Below the pieces are notes generated by a model that worked only from the letters and a program-made list of their open reading frames with translations, ran no database searches and was not told the origin of the DNA. This document shows positions 5,691 through 7,191 of a stretch of 7,191 nt of DNA, one piece after another. Within the stretch, counting starts at the first letter, position 1; every line of letters starts with the position of its first letter. Origin of the DNA: an uncultured Clostridium sp. (GTDB taxonomy: Bacteria > Bacillota > Clostridia > Lachnospirales > Lachnospiraceae); NCBI GenBank assembly GCA_958349075.1, contig CATWBR010000231.1, positions 1-7,191 of the forward strand, given 5' to 3'. The translations under genes were made by a program, and so were the position numbers.

Positions 5691-5726
5691 AATGGAGGCG
5701 ATCGGCGGATCAGCCTCCATTCTTTT
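5691..5726 (+). terminator. Intrinsic terminator after the 137-aa protein gene
   Basis: AATGGAGGC (5691-5699) pairs perfectly with GCCTCCATT (5713-5721). Past a bulged A at 5712, GATC pairs with GATC (5700-5703/5708-5711) to close a GGCG loop. The stem is therefore about 13 bp. A short T-run (5723-5726) follows. It sits 19 nt after the stop codon and before radA. Confidence 0.8.
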
Positions 5727-5757
5727 GATGGCAGTTTATGATTAAAGGGAGAATTCA

Positions 5758-7134
5758 ATGGCAAAAGCAAAGACAAGTTTATTTTTTTGCAGTGAGTGCG
5801 GTTTTGAGTCGGCGAAGTGGACCGGGCAGTGTCCTGCCTGCAAGGCTTGGAATACGATGGTGGAGGAGCCTGTTTCCCAGGTAAAGACGGTGGGCAAGGG
5901 TAAAACTGCAGGAACCAGGAGAGCGTCTTCGGACGCCAGGCCGGTCACACTGGCGGAGATTGTTCTGGATGAGGAGGACAGAATCAGAACGGGATTTGAG
6001 GAGCTGGACCGGGTGCTCGGTTCCGGAATCGTGAGGGGTTCCCTTGTCCTTGTGGGAGGTGATCCGGGTATCGGAAAATCCACACTGCTTTTGCAGGTTT
6101 GCAGAAATCTGGCAGGACAGAAGCAGAAAGTTCTCTATATTTCAGGGGAAGAGTCATTAAAGCAGATCAAACTCCGGGCAAACCGGATTGGAAATGTGGA
6201 CGGCCCCCTTTCGTTTCTCTGTGAGACAAATCTGGGCACGATTGAGGAAGTGATTAAGAGAACCATGCCCGATGCCGTGGTCATTGATTCAATACAGACG
6301 ATGTATATGGAGGAGGTCACCTCCGCTCCGGGCAGCGTGAGCCAGGTGCGGGAGTGTACCAATATTCTGATGCAGATTGCGAAAGGCCTTGGGGTAATGG
6401 TCTTTATCATCGGACATGTGACCAAGGAAGGCGTGGTGGCCGGGCCGAGGGTACTGGAACATATGGTGGATACGGTGCTTTATTTTGAGGGGGACCGCCA
6501 TGCTTCTTACCGCATCCTGAGAGGAATTAAGAACCGTTTCGGTTCCACCAATGAGATCGGTGTATTCGAGATGAGGGAGGAGGGGCTTGCCGAGGTAAAG
6601 AACCCCTCGGAATTCATGCTGGACGGACGTCCCGCCGGCGCGTCGGGTGCGGTGGCGGCCTGCTCCCTGGAGGGAACGAGACCGATTATGCTGGAGGTCC
6701 AGGCTCTCGTGACAAAGACGAATTTCGGCATGCCCAGAAGAACAGCGGCCGGTACGGACTACAACAGAGTCAATCTTTTGATGGCCGTGCTGGAAAAACG
6801 GTGCCGGTATGAATTGTCCCAGTTCGACGCCTATGTCAATATCGCCGGAGGTATGAAGATGAATGAACCGGCTCTTGACCTGGCTATCGTGATGGCGCTG
6901 ATTTCAAGTTATAAGGACAGGCCGGTGGATGAAAAGACGGTGATATTCGGGGAGGTTGGCCTCTCGGGTGAAGTGAGGGCGGTGTCCATGTCGGAACAGC
7001 GGGTGAACGAGGCGGTAAAGCTTGGTTTTACACGCTGCATCATGCCGCAGGTGAGCCTTGAGAAGCTGAAAAAAAGAAAAGATATTGAACTTGCCGGAGT
7101 CAGCAATGTCAGGGAAGCGATTAACCTGATCTAG
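5758..7134 (+). CDS. radA: RadA/Sms, DNA repair and recombination ATPase
   Basis: The 458-aa product is a full-length RadA (Sms), a RecA-like ATPase that extends and processes recombination intermediates, acting as a DnaB-type branch-migration helicase in homologous recombination. An N-terminal zinc finger has C11, C14, C25 and C28. The RecA core has Walker A GDPGIGKST (101-109), Walker B VVIDSIQT (174-181) and the RadA-specific KNRFG motif (258-262). The C-terminal Lon-like domain (about 290-458) includes the GEVGLSGEVRAV segment (398-409). All expected motifs are intact. The start is the ATG at 5758, with GGGAG (5747-5751) as ribosome site. No promoter is evident between the preceding terminator and the start, so expression may rely on read-through or a weak promoter. 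In Bacillus, radA also lies just downstream of the ctsR-clpC operon, so this synteny is ancient. Confidence 0.97.
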   Translation: MAKAKTSLFFCSECGFESAKWTGQCPACKAWNTMVEEPVSQVKTVGKGKTAGTRRASSDARPVTLAEIVLDEEDRIRTGFEELDRVLGSGIVRGSLVLVGGDPGIGKSTLLLQVCRNLAGQKQKVLYISGEESLKQIKLRANRIGNVDGPLSFLCETNLGTIEEVIKRTMPDAVVIDSIQTMYMEEVTSAPGSVSQVRECTNILMQIAKGLGVMVFIIGHVTKEGVVAGPRVLEHMVDTVLYFEGDRHASYRILRGIKNRFGSTNEIGVFEMREEGLAEVKNPSEFMLDGRPAGASGAVAACSLEGTRPIMLEVQALVTKTNFGMPRRTAAGTDYNRVNLLMAVLEKRCRYELSQFDAYVNIAGGMKMNEPALDLAIVMALISSYKDRPVDEKTVIFGEVGLSGEVRAVSMSEQRVNEAVKLGFTRCIMPQVSLEKLKKRKDIELAGVSNVREAINLI

Positions 7135-7191
7135 AGCGTGTTTGAAAATGACAAACGGGTTTATTGTTAATCTGAAAGGAATAATTAAAAC
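7135..7191. other. Intergenic end of the window, no gene seen
   Basis: These 57 bases after radA are AT-rich. There is a purine stretch (GAAAGGA, 7174-7180) but no start codon after it before the window ends. No hairpin with a U-tract is visible, so radA's terminator is either absent or outside the window. Confidence 0.5.

Overview
This window looks like chromosomal DNA from a Clostridia-class Firmicute, most likely a Lachnospiraceae gut anaerobe. The reasons are a Gram-positive mcsA-mcsB-clpC stress operon, strong AGGAGG-type ribosome sites, moderate GC, and a small acidic protein of a type I associate with Lachnospiraceae genomes. The genus cannot be settled from this sequence. All credible genes are on the + strand. 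I saw no tRNA, rRNA, CRISPR array, insertion sequence or prophage gene.

Layout. Positions 1-291 are the 3' end of an unrecognised gene with an arginine/glutamate-rich C-terminus. Positions 292-485 hold a long-armed stem-loop (possible terminator), then a near-consensus sigma-A promoter (TTGACT, 17 bp, TATAAT) overlaid by two perfect 9-bp inverted repeats. That promoter appears to drive a four-gene operon: a short YtrA-type GntR regulator (486-857), mcsA (889-1458), mcsB (1442-2476, overlapping mcsA by 17 bp) and clpC (start corrected to ATG 2510, ending 4987). A 270-bp gap follows with competing RNA hairpins and an extended -10 promoter. It leads to a 137-aa conserved protein of unknown function (5258-5671), which is closed by a good intrinsic terminator (5691-5726). 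The last gene is radA/sms (5758-7134), complete within the window.

How the genes work together. In Bacillus the operon is ctsR-mcsA-mcsB-clpC. CtsR represses it, McsA activates the protein-arginine kinase McsB, and phosphoarginine-marked proteins are delivered to ClpC-ClpP. Here a GntR/YtrA-like regulator sits where CtsR would be, and no CtsR or CIRCE operator is visible at the promoter.

The most striking observation concerns McsB. Its fold-level signatures are well kept, but four active-site positions differ from the phosphagen-kinase/McsB consensus: NEEDH reads NGDDH, CPTN reads YPTN, the GTGLRAS arginine is lysine, and the GEGSE loop glutamate is arginine (GRGSE). The C-terminal RDXXRA phosphoarginine-sensing motif is also diverged. 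McsA keeps all four CxxC pairs, and ClpC keeps both N-domain glutamates that read phosphoarginine in Bacillus. I read this as a candidate pseudokinase, or altered-specificity McsB, in a rewired Clp stress operon. The family comparison is from memory and needs an alignment to confirm.
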